Assembly (NCBI RefSeq): GCF_014650695.1
Contig: NZ_BMVL01000011.1
Coordinates: 62,001-126,000, forward strand
Direction: 5' to 3'
Source of the DNA: Streptomyces avidinii
GTDB taxonomy: Bacteria > Actinomycetota > Actinomycetes > Streptomycetales > Streptomycetaceae
DNA length: 64,000 nt
The notes below the pieces were generated by a model. That model did no database searches and was not told where the DNA came from. It was given only the letters and a program-made list of their open reading frames with translations. Shown here in pieces: positions 1-9,639 of the stretch (positions are counted from its first letter, which is position 1; the number at the start of each line of letters is the position of its first letter). Made by a program: the position numbers and the translations under genes.

Positions 1-494
1 ATCACCAGCACGGGGGCGGCGCCCGGCGCGGACTCCGGCCCGGGCTCTGCGGTGGATCCGGCCCCCGCTGCGGACATGCGGACGGCGTCGCGGCGGTGGG
101 CCGCGTGCGTGCGGTCCTCCAGCCAGCTGTCGCAGTCGGGCGTCAGGGCTATGGCGGAGGGGGGCGGCACGTCCATCCGGTCGGCCAGGTCCCGCACCAG
201 CCGGTAGAGATCGGGCGCGGCGGCCTCCGAGAGCGGCACCGTCGGCGTCACGGCGGGGCTCGCCCGCAGCACCACGGCGGCGAAGGCACCGCCGACGAGG
301 AGCACCAGGGCGGCGACCGCGCACACGACGAGGGTCACCGTGGGCCAGGGATCACCTGCCAGTCGGCCCGTCGTCCGGGCGGCGACCAGCACCACCGCGA
401 GGGCGGCGGGCAGCAGCCCGACGGCCAAGGCCCTGCTGCGCACGCGCAGCACGGCCAGAGCGCGGGAACGCGCGGACGGCACGCCCGCTTCCAT
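1..494 (-). CDS. Membrane protein resembling M48 peptidases, partial
   Basis: The gene runs off the left edge; about 164 N-terminal codons are visible from the ATG at 494. Two hydrophobic helices (about residues 22-40 and 52-75) precede a segment LYRLVRDLADRMDVPPP, which resembles the stretch that in streptomycete M48-type membrane proteins lies just ahead of the peptidase domain. The frame is open to base 1 and ends PVLVI. The zinc motif HExxH, which would prove the family, is outside the window, so the peptidase assignment rests on the N-terminal pattern only. It lies upstream of purD on the same strand, with a 308-bp gap and a terminator at the purD end. Confidence 0.55.
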   Translation of the reverse strand, partial: MEAGVPSARSRALAVLRVRSRALAVGLLPAALAVVLVAARTTGRLAGDPWPTVTLVVCAVAALVLLVGGAFAAVVLRASPAVTPTVPLSEAAAPDLYRLVRDLADRMDVPPPSAIALTPDCDSWLEDRTHAAHRRDAVRMSAAGAGSTAEPGPESAPGAAPVLV

Positions 495-744
495 GATCGA
501 ACCGGTTCCGGACACGGCCGGACCTCACCCCCTCTGCCCTGCGGCGACGTTGCTCACTCCCCCACTGTGACACCCGCCACTGACATCGCAATGCCGGTGG
601 GCCAAGTGCCGGAATGCTTGCGCCGCACCCTAGTTGGGGCACGCGCGGGCGTCAGGCAGACAGGGTGACGATCACCCGATGGAATGGCTTTGGGTAAAGC
701 TGGGTGCGTTCGAACGCGGCCGGATGCAGTCGCACGCGAACGCG
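495..744. other. Intergenic region, no gene seen
   Basis: No convincing gene on either strand. The open frames here lack third-position GC bias and have no homologue that I recognise. It should carry the promoter of the leftward membrane protein, but I cannot point to a consensus -35/-10 pair. Confidence 0.4.
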
Positions 745-785
745 CCCGCGGGCCCGGGCGCACAAAGTGCGCACCGGGCCCGCGG
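745..785 (-). terminator. Hairpin terminator after purD
   Basis: An almost perfect inverted repeat with arms of about 19 bases, one bulged base and the loop AAA lies 17 bases beyond the purD stop. It has no T-run, as is usual for streptomycete terminators. Confidence 0.75.
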
Positions 786-802
786 GTCTGCGGATCCGCT
801 GG

Positions 803-2056
<1,254 letters not shown>

Positions 2057-2116
2057 GCTGCTCAGCCTAGCCGGGACGGGGCGGCTGCCTTCGTGCGGCC
2101 ACCCAATCAGGACCGG

Positions 2117-4321
2117 CTACTCATTTGTGTATTCCTCCACAACAGTGGCTCCGAGCTCGCGCACGATCAGGTCGTGTCCGGTCAGGGCGCTCTCGACGAG
2201 GTCGGGATCGTCGTCCTCCGCGTGGTCGTCCTCGGGGGCCACCGGCGGGGGTGCCTGCTGCACGGGGGGCTGCGGGGCGGGAGCCGACTGCTGGGGCTGC
2301 TGCTGCGTCGCGTACTGCTGCGCGGGCGGGTTCTGCGAGCTGGAGGGCTGCTGCGGCTGCGCCGGGGGCGGCGGGCTGTAGGCGGGGGCGGGCGCGGCCG
2401 GGGCGCCGTACGAGGAGCCGTACGAGGAGGTCTGGACCGGGGCCGGGGACCCGCCGCCGACGACGGCCTCGATCTTCCAGTTGACCTGGAACTGCTCGGC
2501 CAGGACCGCCTTGAGCACGTCCTCGCTGCCGCTGCTGGCGAAGTTGTCGCGGGCGCCCACATTGGGGAAGCCCAGCTGGAGGGTGGTCCCGTCGAAGCCG
2601 GTGACCTGGGCGTTCTGGCTGAGCAGGATCCAGGTGAAACGGCGGCGGTTCTTGACGGCCTCCAGCACTCCCGGCCACATCGCCTGCACCTGCCCGGCTC
2701 CGGCGGCCATGCCGGGGGAGGGGGCGGCGGCCGCGGGGGCCGGCGCGGGGGCGGCGGCCGGGGCGACGGGTGCGGGCGCGGACGCGGGTCCGGGAGCGGA
2801 CGCGCTGGGCCAGGCACCGGCGGCGGGGGCAGTCGGGGCAACCGGCGCCGCGGCGGCCGCGGCTCCCGGCCAGGCACCGGGGGCGCCGCTCCCGGGCTGC
2901 GCTGCACCTGGCCACGCGCCGGGGGCGGGAGCTGCGGGAGCGGGTGCGGGGGCTGCGGGAGCAGGCGCCGGAGCAGCGGGCGCGGGAGCAGCGGCGGGCG
3001 CGGCCTGAACCGGCTCGGCAGCGGGAGCGGGCACCCCGGCGGCGGCACGCACGGCAGCGACGCCCCCACCGGGACCGGCGGGCGCCATGGGATGCGCCTC
3101 GGGCCCGGGCACGTAGCCCATGGCGGGACCCGCAGCCGGCGGCGCGGCGAAGGCGGCGGCCGCGCCGCTGCGCTCCAGCCGGTCGAGCCGGGCCTGGAAG
3201 GACCGCTCGTCGTCGAACGCGGCGGGCAGCAGCACCCGGGCGCAGATCAGCTCCAGCTGGAGCCGGGGCGAGGTCGCGCCGCGCATTTCGGTGAGTCCGG
3301 TGTTGACCAGATCGGCGGCACGCGACAGCTCGGCGGCGCCGAACACGGAAGCCTGGGCCTGCATCCGCTCCACGACGTCGGCGGGGGCGTCGATCAGCCC
3401 CTTCTCCCCGGCGTCCGGCACGGCGGCCAGGATCACCAGGTCGCGCAGCCGCTCCAGCAGGTCGGCGACGAACCGGCGCGGGTCGTTCCCGCCCTCGACG
3501 ACCCGGTCGACGACCTCGAACGCGGCCGCCCCGTCCCCGGCGGCGAAGGCGTCGACGACGGAGTCGAGCAGCGAACCATCGGTGTAGCCGAGCAGCGAGG
3601 TGGCCATGGCATACGTCACACCGTCGTCGGCGGCACCGGCGAGCAGCTGGTCCATGACGGACATCGAGTCACGCACGGAGCCGGCGCCGGCCCGCACGAC
3701 GAGCGGCAGCACGCCGTCCTCGACCCTGGCCCCCTCGCGCCCGCAGACCTCGCCCAGGTAGTCCCGCAGGGTGCCGGGCGGCACGAGCCGGAAGGGGTAG
3801 TGGTGCGTCCTGGACCGGATGGTCCCGATCACCTTCTCCGGCTCCGTGGTGGCGAAGATGAACTTGAGGTGCTCCGGCGGCTCCTCGACCACCTTCAGCA
3901 GGGCGTTGAAGCCCGCCGAGGTGACCATGTGGGCCTCGTCGATGATGTAGATCTTGTAGCGGCTGGACGCCGGCCCGAAGAAGGCCTTCTCCCGCAGGTC
4001 ACGGGCGTCGTCCACACCACCGTGCGAGGCGGCGTCGATCTCGATGACGTCGATGGACCCGGGCCCGTTCCTGGCCAGGTCCCGACAGGACTGGCACTCC
4101 CCGCAGGGGGTGGGAGTGGGACCCTGCTCACAGTTCAGACACCGGGCGAGGATGCGCGCACTGGTGGTCTTGCCGCACCCGCGCGGCCCGCTGAACAGGT
4201 ACGCGTGATTGACCCGGTTGTTCCGCAGGGCCTGCATCAGCGGGGCAGTGACATGCTCCTGCCCGATGACCTCGGCGAACGACTCGGGGCGATAGCGGCG
4301 GTACAGCGCAAGGGACGACAC
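2117..4321 (-). CDS. dnaX: DNA polymerase III subunit gamma/tau
   Basis: Clamp-loader ATPase of the replicative polymerase. From the GTG start at 4321 the protein is 734 residues and begins SSLALYRRYRPESF after the initiator, the conserved N-terminus of the family. A longer frame to 4408 would run into the SRP RNA gene and adds unconserved sequence, so the GTG is preferred although no strong ribosome site precedes it. Visible motifs: Walker A GPRGCGKT (about residues 43-50), a four-cysteine zinc module (CLNC ... CGEC with QSC following), and Walker B IIDEAHM. After the AAA+ and collar domains comes a long Ala/Pro-rich linker (about residues 390-520) and an acidic C-terminus. The core is typical; the linker is low-complexity and will vary between strains. 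Confidence 0.95.
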   Translation of the reverse strand: MSSLALYRRYRPESFAEVIGQEHVTAPLMQALRNNRVNHAYLFSGPRGCGKTTSARILARCLNCEQGPTPTPCGECQSCRDLARNGPGSIDVIEIDAASHGGVDDARDLREKAFFGPASSRYKIYIIDEAHMVTSAGFNALLKVVEEPPEHLKFIFATTEPEKVIGTIRSRTHHYPFRLVPPGTLRDYLGEVCGREGARVEDGVLPLVVRAGAGSVRDSMSVMDQLLAGAADDGVTYAMATSLLGYTDGSLLDSVVDAFAAGDGAAAFEVVDRVVEGGNDPRRFVADLLERLRDLVILAAVPDAGEKGLIDAPADVVERMQAQASVFGAAELSRAADLVNTGLTEMRGATSPRLQLELICARVLLPAAFDDERSFQARLDRLERSGAAAAFAAPPAAGPAMGYVPGPEAHPMAPAGPGGGVAAVRAAAGVPAPAAEPVQAAPAAAPAPAAPAPAPAAPAPAPAAPAPGAWPGAAQPGSGAPGAWPGAAAAAAPVAPTAPAAGAWPSASAPGPASAPAPVAPAAAPAPAPAAAAPSPGMAAGAGQVQAMWPGVLEAVKNRRRFTWILLSQNAQVTGFDGTTLQLGFPNVGARDNFASSGSEDVLKAVLAEQFQVNWKIEAVVGGGSPAPVQTSSYGSSYGAPAAPAPAYSPPPPAQPQQPSSSQNPPAQQYATQQQPQQSAPAPQPPVQQAPPPVAPEDDHAEDDDPDLVESALTGHDLIVRELGATVVEEYTNE

Positions 4322-4393
4322 GTATACGAGGTTATCCGGGCCCACCGACATCAGCGGCCCGCCGATGCCCCCGGAGGGCGCCCGGAACGCAAA

Positions 4394-4491
4394 GCGCCCC
4401 CCACGCACCCGCCAGAGCCCACTTACCCTTGCTGCCTTCCGGCCCTGGGGGAGTTGGGTGAGATAGCGCCACGTGAGGGGCTGGCCCCACC
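4394..4491 (-). ncRNA. ffs: Signal recognition particle RNA (small bacterial type)
   Basis: On the minus strand the sequence folds into one long hairpin whose tip carries the SRP motif GGCCGGAAGGCAGCAAGGGT, the GGAA tetraloop and internal bulge that bind Ffh. The arms continue as CCCAACTCCCCCA pairing with TGGGCTCTGGCGGGTGCG. The position just upstream of dnaX is the usual actinomycete location. The ends are estimated from the extent of pairing and could be off by about 5 bases. Confidence 0.88.
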
Positions 4492-4592
4492 CTAGCGGAT
4501 GGAAGCCCCCGGAATCGAGCCGGACCCCGACCCGGCCTCCGTCCGACGATCACGTTCGCGAGCACCCCTCAACGTCTTGTATTGTTTGCGGC

Positions 4593-4680
4593 GGAGGATT
4601 CGCCTAGTGGCCTAGGGCGCACGCTTGGAAAGCGTGTTGGGGGCAACCCCTCACGAGTTCGAATCTCGTATCCTCCGCCA
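4593..4680 (+). tRNA. tRNA-Ser(GGA)
   Basis: A complete 88-nt cloverleaf: acceptor arms GGAGGAT/ATCCTCC, an anticodon loop reading TTGGAAA (anticodon GGA), the long variable arm typical of serine tRNAs, T-loop TTCGAATC, discriminator G and an encoded CCA. Its 3' part from 4625 is duplicated at 8192-8247, marking it as an integration target. Confidence 0.96.
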
Positions 4681-4696
4681 GTGCCTCACCGGGCAC
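4625..4696 (+). repeat. Left attachment repeat (attL), inside tRNA-Ser
   Basis: The 72-bp block begins in the anticodon loop (TTGGAAAGCG) and ends at CCTCACCGGGCAC past the tRNA. It is identical to 8192-8263 apart from the bases outside it, which differ at once on both sides. Confidence 0.85.
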
Positions 4697-4698
4697 TT

Positions 4699-4732
4699 GA
4701 AGACCCCGACCGGGAAACCGGCCGGGGTCTTC
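4699..4732 (+). terminator. Hairpin terminator downstream of tRNA-Ser
   Basis: GAAGACCCCG and CGGGGTCTTC form a long stem with GAAA in the loop, two bases after the repeat ends. It lies on the element side of attL, so after insertion it terminates the tRNA transcript in place of the native hairpin at 8267-8304. Confidence 0.75.
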
Positions 4733-4951
4733 TGCATGCCCTGGTCTCACTTCCGGTCTCTCTCATCTCCGATATTCACGACATTTCACGCGCGTGCCAG
4801 GCCCGCCCACACTCCGGCCCATCAAGAGCTCTCCTCCGTGGGTGAACCCCTTCCGAGTACCGACGGCCGACCCATCGAATGCGCAATCCTTGGCTCCGTT
4901 CGGGGCCGCTCCGGTCCCCAGCCGCGTTCCCGGCCTCGCGAGGTGTGCCCC

Positions 4952-7375
4952 ATGACGTCCCGATCCACGCTGACAGCCCGGCTGCGCGGTCTCGACGCCC
5001 CACAGCTGGCGCGCGTACTCGGGAGGCGGAAAGACGCCGCGGTGCCACCGGAGCCGCGCTCCATGGAGGAACTGTCGGAACGTCTTCTGCGACCCGGCTC
5101 GGTGGCGCTCGCCTTGCCGCAGCTTCCCCTGCCGTGCCTCCAGGTGGCCGAGGCCCTGGCCGCCTTGGGAACGCCCATGTCGTGCAGCGCCCTGGCGAGG
5201 AGGCTGGGAGCGACGACAGCCACTGCCGCTCGGGAACTGGACGGCGTGCTGGAGGCTCTGGCCGATCATGCCCTGGTATGGCCGGACAGCGACGGAAGGC
5301 TCCACTTGGCCGCGCCGTTGCGGCAGGCGTGGGAGACGCCCCTGGGGCTGGACGCTCCGCTGGAGGAGCTTCTGGAAGGCGTGACCTCCGAGGAACTGCG
5401 CGGCATGCTCGCGGCACTGGGCATCAAGCCGCCCGGTACCAGGCAACAGCGCACGGCCGCCGTCCTGGAACACCATGGCGATCCGCAACGCGTCGCCTCC
5501 GTGATCGCCAAGGCCCCTTCGGGCGCCCGGCAGCTGCTTGCGCGCCGAGCGAAGTCCGCACCGCGAGAAACGGAGTTCATCATGTTCGGAACTCCCGAGG
5601 CCGCCTCCCGACCGGACGAGCGATGGGCCCTGGACCGCGGCTTCCTGATCCGTAACCGCCACGGATACGGGCCGGCCCACATGCCCGTCGAAGTGGCGCT
5701 CGCGCTGCGCGGGCCCGACTGGCACGCCCCGTTCGCGCCCGTACCGCCTGCCCTGGAGCTGGTGTCCGTCCCCGCGGTGGAGGTGGACCGGGAGGCAGCG
5801 GCAGCTGCCACCGCGTTCGCGGCCCACGCCGCCTCGGTCCTGTCAGCCTGCTCGGCGGCTCCCCCGGCCCGGCTGAAGTCCGGCGGGATCGGCGCACGTG
5901 AACTGGCTCGGATCGGCAAGGCGGCACAGGCCGACGACGCAGTGGTACGCATCACCTTGGAGATCGCGTACTCGGCCGGGGTGCTGGCCGCCGACGGCAA
6001 CCGCGTCGCACCCACCGCGGCGTACGACACCTGGGCGGCGCAGGAACCCGCAGCGCGGTTCGCCGAGCTGCTTCACACGTGGTGGAACCTGCAGTTCACT
6101 CCCTCGCAGGCCCGCGACGAGGACAACAAGGCGCTCCCCGCCGTGGCCGGGGCTCCTCCCTGCGGCGGCTGTCTACAGGCTCGGCGCGGGTTGCTCGCAG
6201 CGGCGGCAACGCTTGCCGAAGGTCAGGGCGTGAAGGCCGCCACGGATCTGGGGCCACTCGTTGCATGGCACCGTCCGTTCGCTCATCCATCGTTCCACGA
6301 CGAGACGCCTTTCGCCGCGGCGGTCCGCGAGGCCGAGCTGATGGGCGTCATCGCCCGAGGCGCCCTCTCCCCGCTCGGTGCGGCGCTGATGGCCGGTGAC
6401 ACTGAGGAACTGACCGCCGCGTGCCGGCTCCTGCTGCCCGAGGCCACCGACACGGCCCGGCTCGGTGGCGACCTCACGGCCGTCGTCACCGGCACGCCCT
6501 CGGCACGCCTCGCGGAGTTCCTGGATGCGATCGCGGACCGGGAGATCAGCGGCACGGCCTCGCTATGGCGGTTCAGCGCCGACAGCATGCGCCGCGCACT
6601 GGACGCCGGTCACGCTCCGGACGAGATCTCGGTCGAGCTGACCGCCATCGCCGACGGGGCTCTGCCACAGCCTCTGTCCTATCTCATCGCCGATGCCGCA
6701 CGTCGCCACGGCCACGTGCGCGTCGCCCCTGCCGCCTGCGTCATCCACGGCGACGAACCGGCGCTCCTGGCCGAGCTCGCCGCACACCGGGGACTCTCCG
6801 CGCTCGGGCTACGGCAGCTCGCCCCGACGGTGCTCGTCAGCGACAGCCCTCCCGACAAGACCCTGGCCGCGCTCCGGGACCAAGGCTATGCCCCCGTCGC
6901 CGAGGCCCCGGACGGGACCGTACGCATCGAGAAGGTGCCCCCTCGACGGGCCGCCGCCGTTCCGGCCCCGCGGAAGGCCGCCACCAAGGCCGGCACCGGA
7001 CGCTCGACGTACCGAGCGGCGGAGGCATCGGCCGTCGCCGACTCGTACGCCGTGGTGGCCCGGCTGCTGACCGCCCCGCCGACCGCCCCTGAGCCCGATC
7101 CCTTCGGCACAGGGGTCCCCTTCGGTACGGATACCGAGGAGATCGTCGCCGGGTACGCGAAGCAGCTGACGTACACGGACGTCCGCCAGCTCGGCCACGC
7201 CATCGACACCGGTATGGCCATCACCGTCGAATACGTCGCCGCGTCGGGAAGCCGCACCGTGCGCACCCTCAGCCGCCTCCAACTCGATCCGCCCCACCTC
7301 GAAGCCTGGTGCCATCTACGTGACGCCGAACGTGTCTTCACGCTGTCCCGTATCCACTGCGTCATGCCCGCGTAG
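4952..7375 (+). CDS. Helicase-associated domain protein without helicase motor
   Basis: The 807-residue protein resembles the actinobacterial helicase-C-terminal/XPB-associated family (Helicase_C_3 type). It has an N-terminal region of winged-helix-like repeats (about residues 30-160), a long Ala-rich middle, a conserved-looking block LSYLIADAARRHGHVRV (about residues 570-590) and a C-terminal segment TYTDVRQLGHAIDTGMAITV. No Walker A or DEAD/DEAH box is visible, so it should bind DNA or partner proteins rather than unwind by itself. The ATG at 4952 is chosen because the upstream extension reads through the tRNA. It is the largest gene of the tRNA-bracketed element and is followed 53 bp later by vapB. 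Function unknown; the family call is by pattern recognition. Confidence 0.7.
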   Translation: MTSRSTLTARLRGLDAPQLARVLGRRKDAAVPPEPRSMEELSERLLRPGSVALALPQLPLPCLQVAEALAALGTPMSCSALARRLGATTATAARELDGVLEALADHALVWPDSDGRLHLAAPLRQAWETPLGLDAPLEELLEGVTSEELRGMLAALGIKPPGTRQQRTAAVLEHHGDPQRVASVIAKAPSGARQLLARRAKSAPRETEFIMFGTPEAASRPDERWALDRGFLIRNRHGYGPAHMPVEVALALRGPDWHAPFAPVPPALELVSVPAVEVDREAAAAATAFAAHAASVLSACSAAPPARLKSGGIGARELARIGKAAQADDAVVRITLEIAYSAGVLAADGNRVAPTAAYDTWAAQEPAARFAELLHTWWNLQFTPSQARDEDNKALPAVAGAPPCGGCLQARRGLLAAAATLAEGQGVKAATDLGPLVAWHRPFAHPSFHDETPFAAAVREAELMGVIARGALSPLGAALMAGDTEELTAACRLLLPEATDTARLGGDLTAVVTGTPSARLAEFLDAIADREISGTASLWRFSADSMRRALDAGHAPDEISVELTAIADGALPQPLSYLIADAARRHGHVRVAPAACVIHGDEPALLAELAAHRGLSALGLRQLAPTVLVSDSPPDKTLAALRDQGYAPVAEAPDGTVRIEKVPPRRAAAVPAPRKAATKAGTGRSTYRAAEASAVADSYAVVARLLTAPPTAPEPDPFGTGVPFGTDTEEIVAGYAKQLTYTDVRQLGHAIDTGMAITVEYVAASGSRTVRTLSRLQLDPPHLEAWCHLRDAERVFTLSRIHCVMPA

Positions 7376-7386
7376 ACACCCTTCCG

Positions 7387-7413
7387 GATATACTTGACGT
7401 ACGACCTGATATC
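7387..7413 (+). promoter_or_regulatory. Putative vapBC promoter/operator
   Basis: GATAT at 7387-7391 and ATATC at 7409-7413 form an inverted repeat around TTGACG just ahead of the vapB ribosome site AGGAGG (7416-7421). VapBC complexes usually repress their own promoter through such repeats; this one is inferred only. Confidence 0.35.
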
Positions 7414-7428
7414 ACAGGAGGTGCCTGA

Positions 7429-7644
7429 ATGAGCCGAACCGTGATCGACCTCGATGACGAGCTGCTGGCCGACGTGGCCCAGGCTCTCGGGACCAGCACC
7501 AAGAAGGAAACGGTCAACACCGCCCTGCGCGAGGTACTGGAGAACCGGCGGCGGGCCCTGGCGCTCACCAGGCTGCGGGCTGCCACCGCAGACGGCTCCT
7601 TCGACCTGGACCTCTTCGAGGACAAGCGGAACTACCGGAGGTGA
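7429..7644 (+). CDS. vapB: VapB-type antitoxin
   Basis: A 71-residue protein that begins SRTVIDLDDELLADVAQALG, a ribbon-helix-helix DNA-binding start, followed by TKKETVNTALREVLENRRR, typical of VapB2/DUF2191 antitoxins. The acidic tail DGSFDLDLFEDKRNYRR is the part expected to occupy the toxin active site. A strong AGGAGG lies 7 bases ahead of the ATG. Its TGA overlaps the GTG of the toxin gene (GTGA), giving translational coupling and more antitoxin than toxin. In the family the antitoxin, alone or with toxin, represses the operon. Confidence 0.9.
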   Translation: MSRTVIDLDDELLADVAQALGTSTKKETVNTALREVLENRRRALALTRLRAATADGSFDLDLFEDKRNYRR

Positions 7645-8063
7645 GCGCGGCACAGTTCCTGATCGATACCAGCGCACTCGCGCGATTCCTGCGCGGCGAC
7701 GCCGAACAGTACGGCTGGGACCAAGCGGCGGCGGCCGGGCTCATCGCGACCTGCCCGATCACCGAGCTGGAGTTCTTCTACAGCGCCCGCTCTGCCGCGG
7801 ACCGTGCGCGAGGCATCGAGGACATGCGGCTCGTATTCAGCTGGGTACCTGTCGACGACCGGGCCTACGACCGCGCCTGGCGAGTCCAAGAGCTGTTGAC
7901 CCAGCGTGGACAGCATCGCAGTGCAGGCGCGGTGGACCTCGTCGTTGCCGCCACGGCGGAACTGCAGGGGCTCACCCTTCTCCACCGCGACCACGACTTC
8001 GACTGCATCGCCGCCGTCACAGGCCAAGCCATGCAGTGGTACGGCCCGGAGACCGGCAAATGA
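7641..8063 (+). CDS. vapC: VapC-type PIN-domain ribonuclease toxin
   Basis: A 140-residue PIN domain. The four acidic positions that hold the catalytic metal are present: LIDTSAL near the N-terminus, TELEFF (about residue 45), AVDLVVAATA (about residue 98) and HRDHDFD (about residue 117). VapC toxins cut tRNA or rRNA at specific sites, and VapB blocks them. The GTG start overlaps the vapB stop. The gene ends 128 bp before the right attachment repeat, so the pair sits at the element edge, consistent with a stabilising role for the element. Its target RNA cannot be told from sequence. Confidence 0.9.
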   Translation: MSAAQFLIDTSALARFLRGDAEQYGWDQAAAAGLIATCPITELEFFYSARSAADRARGIEDMRLVFSWVPVDDRAYDRAWRVQELLTQRGQHRSAGAVDLVVAATAELQGLTLLHRDHDFDCIAAVTGQAMQWYGPETGK

Positions 8064-8191
8064 ACGTGCGCCTGGCGGTCTCAGTCCTGGTCTCATTCGC
8101 CCCCGTCCAGAGCTGTTCGGACGTGGCAGGGCTGGACGCTCCGCCGCGGGTCAGGACACCCACGGTCCCCGCCGGACCCCCGTACGAACAT

Positions 8192-8263
8192 TTGGAAAGC
8201 GTGTTGGGGGCAACCCCTCACGAGTTCGAATCTCGTATCCTCCGCCAGTGCCTCACCGGGCAC
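8192..8263 (+). repeat. Right attachment repeat (attR), tRNA-Ser 3' remnant
   Basis: Identical over 72 bp to 4625-4696. It holds the 3' part of tRNA-Ser, including the T-loop and CCA, but has no 5' acceptor arm or D-arm, so it is not a functional tRNA. Confidence 0.85.
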
Positions 8264-8266
8264 GTT

Positions 8267-8304
8267 GTAGAAGGGCCCCGCTGCTTGCAGCGGGGCCCTT
8301 CTAC
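8267..8304 (+). terminator. Perfect hairpin, probable native tRNA-Ser terminator
   Basis: GTAGAAGGGCCCCGCTG pairs perfectly with its complement around the loop CTTG (17-bp stem). It sits three bases past attR, where the tRNA terminator would have been before the insertion. Confidence 0.8.
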
Positions 8305-8305
8305 G

Positions 8306-8639
8306 TTTCCCGCCTTCCGCGCCGTCGACGGCCCTCGCGTTCCGGAGTCCGGCGGGGCCGTACGGGACATACAGAACCGACATTCCGGCTCGGGTCGACA
8401 TCGAGAGCCCTGCTCGCCGTTTGCCCGGAGGAGGTCCGTACCGGCCCAAGGGGGCAGAACCGGCGGAATGGGCGCCAAGAGCACCCGGGAAGCGTCTCGG
8501 TCCGATCAATGCCTGCCACTTGCGGACATGCGGACCCCTCTCCGCCACGCCCTCCATAGGTTTCCCCCCAAGCAAGATCGAATGGGGGTGCCGGGCGGCA
8601 GCACCGAACGGCCCCCGTGCAAAGCAACGAGGGGGCAGC
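8306..8639. other. Intergenic region upstream of the DGQHR protein
   Basis: No gene is supported. A frame open from 8421 joins the downstream gene but has poor coding bias before 8640. The stretch includes a CCCCC/GGGGG inverted repeat near 8611-8635, close to the ribosome site of the next gene. Confidence 0.4.
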
Positions 8640-9599
8640 GTGGCCAGCGAGGCGAAGAGCATCCCGGCCGTCTACACCGAGACGATCGAGGTGACACCCG
8701 AAACCTGCAAGAGCTGGATGGACAAGCGGACATGCAACCGCGTCCCGCTCAAGCGCTCCAACATCGACAAGTTCAAGGTCATCCTCCGGAGCGGCCAGTA
8801 CCGCACCACGCATCAGGGCTTCGCGCTCGACTGGCACGGCTGCCTCATCGACGGACAGCACCGGGCGGCGGCACTCCTGGAGACCGGGATCACCGTGACC
8901 AGCCAGGTCACCTACAACATGGACCCCGACACCTTCGCCGCGATCGACGGGGGGCGCGTGCGGACCGCCGGCGACTTCGTCGCCCAGCTGACCGAGATGA
9001 AGCAGAGCAACTCCAACGTGTACGGCGCAGCCCTGAAGATCCTCAGCAACCGCCTCGCGGGCCTGCACTGGACTCGGTGGACCAACGGCAGGCCCACGGC
9101 CGAGCAGTTGCAGGGGTGGGTGGAGACATGGCCGGTCAGCGAGGATCGCATCATCCGCCTCACCGCCAAGGGCAAGCAGTGCCACGCCAGCGCCACCGGC
9201 CTGATCGTCGCCTACAGGATCATCACCGAGACGTGGCCGGAGCACGTCGCCGACATGTTCTTCGACTGCATCGGCGAGGCCAGTAAGGAGTTCGTCGGGC
9301 GTGACCCGCGGGCCATCTACACGAACACCATGATCAACGTGAACAAGGGCCGCGTCAGCCGGGACAGCGTCCAGCAGTCCGCGCAGGCCATCAAGGCGTT
9401 CAACGCCCTGATCGCGGGAGAGACGATCGGCACCCTGAAGAAGATGAAGATCGGCGGCACGAAGGTCATCGAAGACCGGAAGACCGGCGAAGAGGTCGAA
9501 CAGGTCTACCTCGCGGATCGCTATCCCGAGGTCATCGCCAGGACCGTCGAGGTGAGCGATCAGTGGATCACCCGCGACAAGCTCGTGCTGTTCGACTAG
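8640..9599 (+). CDS. Phage-type protein with DGQHR motif (ParB-like fold suspected)
   Basis: A 319-residue protein from the GTG at 8640, which has GAGGGGG 5 bases upstream. The N-terminal third reads like the ParB/DGQHR-type proteins found in phages and integrative elements: RSGQYRTTHQGFALD, then CLIDGQHRAAAL (about residues 60-70), then FAAIDGGRVRTAGDF. The rest is helical and lysine-rich with fewer G/C-ending codons than its neighbours, a sign of foreign origin. It lies 376 bp right of attR, so it may belong to an older insertion at the same site. I know of no tested function for this group. A perfect 23-bp hairpin closes the unit. Confidence 0.75.
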   Translation: MASEAKSIPAVYTETIEVTPETCKSWMDKRTCNRVPLKRSNIDKFKVILRSGQYRTTHQGFALDWHGCLIDGQHRAAALLETGITVTSQVTYNMDPDTFAAIDGGRVRTAGDFVAQLTEMKQSNSNVYGAALKILSNRLAGLHWTRWTNGRPTAEQLQGWVETWPVSEDRIIRLTAKGKQCHASATGLIVAYRIITETWPEHVADMFFDCIGEASKEFVGRDPRAIYTNTMINVNKGRVSRDSVQQSAQAIKAFNALIAGETIGTLKKMKIGGTKVIEDRKTGEEVEQVYLADRYPEVIARTVEVSDQWITRDKLVLFD

Positions 9600-9639
9600 A
9601 GCACCGGCCCACACCCTCCGGACCGCGTACGGCGGCAGT

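Larger units (their letters stand above)
4625..8263. mobile_element. Integrase-less element bracketed by tRNA-Ser direct repeats
   Basis: Two identical 72-bp direct repeats, 4625-4696 and 8192-8263, hold the tRNA-Ser 3' part plus 16 bases beyond CCA. This is the product expected when a tyrosine recombinase inserts an element into a tRNA gene and restores the gene. The 3.5-kb interior holds only a helicase-associated protein gene and a vapBC pair. No integrase, excisionase, replication or transfer gene is visible, so it fits a cis-mobilisable element or the remains of a larger one. Inferred from repeat structure and content. Confidence 0.72.

Noticed and set aside
8186..8250. Second tRNA-Ser gene
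   Set aside because: Only the 3' part is present; the 5' acceptor strand, D-arm and 5' anticodon stem are missing, so it is an attachment-site remnant.
8301..9614. 437-codon minus-strand frame
   Set aside because: Antisense to the DGQHR protein gene, with no recognisable motif and no ribosome site.
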